In this document: piece after piece, positions 35,518 to 37,985 of the stretch
How positions within the stretch are numbered: position 1 is the stretch's first letter
Layout of the letters: each line of letters begins with the position of its first letter
NCBI GenBank assembly: GCA_016203935.1
Contig: JACQLU010000030.1
Span: 1-37,985, forward strand
DNA length: 37,985 nt
Direction: 5' to 3'
Origin: Parcubacteria group bacterium
Lineage (GTDB): Bacteria; Patescibacteriota; JACQLU01
Position numbers and translations under genes: made by a program
The notes under the pieces: generated by a model
What the model saw: only the letters and a program-made list of their open reading frames with translations
Told to the model about the DNA's origin: nothing
Databases searched by the model: none

Positions 35518-36246
35518 ATGACCATCGGGAAAAACTCAGGATCATCAGTCCTCACTTCCTATCAAGTGAATCTCCCCCGTTTTTCGGGTCCTTTTGAATT
35601 GCTCCTCTCGCTCATTCAGCGCAAGGAACTTCCCTTAACCGAGGTGTCGCTTTCCGAAATCACCGAGCAGTACCTTAAATATCTCGAAACCCTTGAGACG
35701 ATCGAGCCCGGCACAATTGCCGATTTTGTGGTGGTCGCGGCACGGCTTCTCTATCTCAAATCAAAACTCCTTGCCCTCGGCGGTGAACCTGAAGAGGATG
35801 GCGAAGAGGATGACCTTGTGCGCGATCTTACCCTCTATAAGGCCTACCGCTCGATGGTCGGTTGGATCCGCCGCCGCTACCGGCAAGGACCGTGGCAGGT
35901 GTATCGGAGAGGGAACGAAGAGGTCTTCTTTTATCCCGCCCCGGAGGTAACGAAGGAGGCGCTTTTGGAATACATCGAGGGAGTGGTGTTGCCCCTACGG
36001 GCCATGATGGAGCAGGCACGTTTTACGTTCGTGCCCGAGATGAATGTGGCGGCACGAGTGAAGGAGATTATCGCGCTTATCAAGGAGCGAATCGAGCTTC
36101 GATTTCGAGAGCTCACTGGTACAAGGCCCACCCGCATCGGGCAGATTGTGAATCTCCTTGGCATTTTAGAGCTCGCGCGGCAGAAGGTCATCGAAGTAGA
36201 ACAAAAGCAGTTGTTTGAGGAGATTCTTATAAAGAAAAGTAAGTAA
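35518..36246 (+). CDS. scpA: Segregation and condensation protein A
   Basis: YQVNLPRFSGPFELLLSLIQRKELPLTEVSLSEITEQYLKYLE...FVVVAARLLYLKSKLLA. Confidence 0.95.
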   Translation: MTIGKNSGSSVLTSYQVNLPRFSGPFELLLSLIQRKELPLTEVSLSEITEQYLKYLETLETIEPGTIADFVVVAARLLYLKSKLLALGGEPEEDGEEDDLVRDLTLYKAYRSMVGWIRRRYRQGPWQVYRRGNEEVFFYPAPEVTKEALLEYIEGVVLPLRAMMEQARFTFVPEMNVAARVKEIIALIKERIELRFRELTGTRPTRIGQIVNLLGILELARQKVIEVEQKQLFEEILIKKSK

Positions 36247-36416
36247 GCGATCCGAATACTACGAATTACATCCGAATGCCCCGAATGAATCTTTTCATAA
36301 CTCCTCCCCACCTCCCCTTATCTTTCCGCCTAGGGCGGATCCGCCTCTGGCGGAAAGAGGAGGAGAAGTGGGGTTACTTTCGGATCATTCGGATGCATTA
36401 GTAGATTAGGATCGCG
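36247..36416. repeat. Nested inverted-repeat intergenic element
   Basis: GCGATCC...GGATCGC shell, inside it CTCCTCCCCACCTCCCC...GGAGGAGAAGTGGGG, inside that TTTCCGCCtagGGCGGATCCGCCtctGGCGGAAA. Confidence 0.8.
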
Positions 36417-36419
36417 TAC

Positions 36420-36938
36420 ATGTCCGATGACATTTTACAAAAACTCGAAGCCCTGCTCTTTGCCTCCGGGGAACCGGTGGAGCGAGCGACGTTACGTACC
36501 CTCCTTGAATGTACCGACGACGATCTTACCCTTGCCTTTAAAGAACTTACCGAAGTACTGAATGGGCGGGGGGTCTCACTCATCATCACCGATACCACCG
36601 CGGCGCTCGTGACCGCCGCGGCATATCGCGACCTCATCCATTCTTTCTTTACCCACGAGCAGGAGGAGAGACTCTCTGACGCCGCCCTTGAAACGCTCGC
36701 CATCATCGGCTACCGCGGACCAATCCGCGCTTCGGAACTATCCGAGATTCGCGGCGTTGATTCGAATGTGGTGCTAAGGCGCCTTCGTATCCGCGGACTC
36801 GTGGTACGAAACGACAAGACTGGTACCTATCAAGTGAGCGCCGATTTTCTTCGGCACATGGGTATCGCTTCGTCTAGGGAACTTCCCAAGTACGAAGAGC
36901 TGCATAATTTGGTGATAAAGGAAGAACCACAGGGATAA
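36420..36938 (+). CDS. scpB: Segregation and condensation protein B
   Basis: KLEALLFASGEPVERATLRTLL; ALETLAIIGYRGPIRASELSEIRGVDSNVVLRRLRIRGLV. Confidence 0.95.
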   Translation: MSDDILQKLEALLFASGEPVERATLRTLLECTDDDLTLAFKELTEVLNGRGVSLIITDTTAALVTAAAYRDLIHSFFTHEQEERLSDAALETLAIIGYRGPIRASELSEIRGVDSNVVLRRLRIRGLVVRNDKTGTYQVSADFLRHMGIASSRELPKYEELHNLVIKEEPQG

Positions 36939-36982
36939 TTCAACACTTTTTACTTTTGCATTTTGAATTTTTAATTTGATTG

Positions 36983-37924
36983 ATGCTGCGTCCTCTTCTC
37001 ATCGCATTGGTTATGCTCATAAGCGCCCTCCGCGCCCGCTCGATTGCCACCGAAGCGCCGATCCTGACCGCGCCGATAGTGCAGGGAAGCGGAGAGGAGA
37101 CGCGGCCGTCGTATCTTAAGCTTGCGAACCCTCGGCCGCCGTGGCACGTGGGAGACGTAAGCGTCGCTCTTGGCGCGAGCGCATTCTTAGTTATTGACGC
37201 CGCCACTGACGAGGTATTGATTGCCAAGAACGCCGAGAGCGAGTTCCCTATCGCTTCCCTCACTAAACTTATTACCGCGCTCACGCTTACCGAGCGCCTC
37301 GCGGTCGATACGCACGCGGCCGTCATCTTTTCAAAGAATGCCGTCGCAAGCTTTGGAGGTACCCTTGGGTTTCAAGAGGGCGAGGAATTTTCTACTGAGA
37401 ATCTTATTAAAAGTATGCTCATCGCGTCGGATAACGATAGCGCGGTGGCGCTTGCTGAGTATGCGCAAGGAGACGAAGCGGCGTTTACCGAGCGAATGAA
37501 GGAAGAAGCGCGTGCGATTGGATTGAAACACACGAAGATTGCCAATGCGACCGGGCTTGATGCCGAGGGAAGCGTGAGCACCGCCCGCGACATAGCAACC
37601 GCGGTCCGTTACCTCCATTCGTTTCAACCCAATCTTTTTGCCATGCTCGGCACGAGGAGTGAGGTAATCGAAAGCCGAGCCGGGAGAGGGGTGCAGCTTC
37701 TCTCTACCAATTCATTATTGGGGAGCGACGCGCGCATACTCGCCGGCAAGACCGGCTTTACCGACGAAGCGAGGGGGACGCTCGCCGTCTATGCGAAAGA
37801 ACCCGAATCGGGAGGAGAGGTTATCGCGGTCATTTTGGGAAGTGAAGATAGGTTTGCCGAGATGGGGAAGCTGCTGGATGAAGTATTTATGAGCTACGAG
37901 TGGCCTTCTCCACACGAGAGTTGA
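36983..37924 (+). CDS. D-alanyl-D-alanine carboxypeptidase (serine type, PBP5-like)
   Basis: PIASLTKLITALT (SxxK), IASDNDSAVALAEY (SxN), LAGKTGFTDEARGTLAVYA (KTG). Confidence 0.95.
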   Translation: MLRPLLIALVMLISALRARSIATEAPILTAPIVQGSGEETRPSYLKLANPRPPWHVGDVSVALGASAFLVIDAATDEVLIAKNAESEFPIASLTKLITALTLTERLAVDTHAAVIFSKNAVASFGGTLGFQEGEEFSTENLIKSMLIASDNDSAVALAEYAQGDEAAFTERMKEEARAIGLKHTKIANATGLDAEGSVSTARDIATAVRYLHSFQPNLFAMLGTRSEVIESRAGRGVQLLSTNSLLGSDARILAGKTGFTDEARGTLAVYAKEPESGGEVIAVILGSEDRFAEMGKLLDEVFMSYEWPSPHES

Positions 37925-37985
37925 GAATTTCTGATGTCTAATCAAAGGACGAATGACTAATGTCTAATTTCTAATATCTAATCAA

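Noticed and set aside
1-37985. CRISPR arrays
   Set aside because: Repeated words are irregularly spaced, variable in sequence and lack unique uniform spacers; no cas genes seen.

Overview
The window looks like part of a small-genome, CPR/Patescibacteria-like bacterial chromosome (inferred from gene content and repeat style, not from any search). Core genes: dnaK, a membrane protein, dnaJ, tRNA-Lys(TTT), an SPFH/stomatin protein, a nucleotidyltransferase fused to an N-terminal ribbon-helix-helix-like segment, a sugar-phosphate cluster (split transketolase, GH15 glucoamylase-like, DUF3105 protein, rpiB, rpe-like, PfkB kinase, class II fba), a two-component pair, aspS, and after a ~14.5 kb accessory region scpA, scpB and a D-Ala-D-Ala carboxypeptidase. 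The accessory regions (~6.5-8.1 kb and ~21.1-35.3 kb) hold small uncharacterised proteins, zinc-ribbon proteins, a PIN/DUF2283 toxin-antitoxin-like operon, a retropepsin-like plus DUF5678-like pair, two diverged paralogues and several promoter-terminator units that look like structured RNAs. The strongest candidate for something undescribed is a recurring 17-19 bp imperfect RNA hairpin whose 3' arm is the Shine-Dalgarno sequence of small genes. Nine copies lie at 22.5-29.2 kb, with divergent sequence but preserved pairing, and seven sit directly after a GC-rich hairpin. Core genes in the window have almost no Shine-Dalgarno. A second strong observation is nested palindromic repeats that interrupt decayed copies of tRNA-Lys and sit in frame inside dnaJ.
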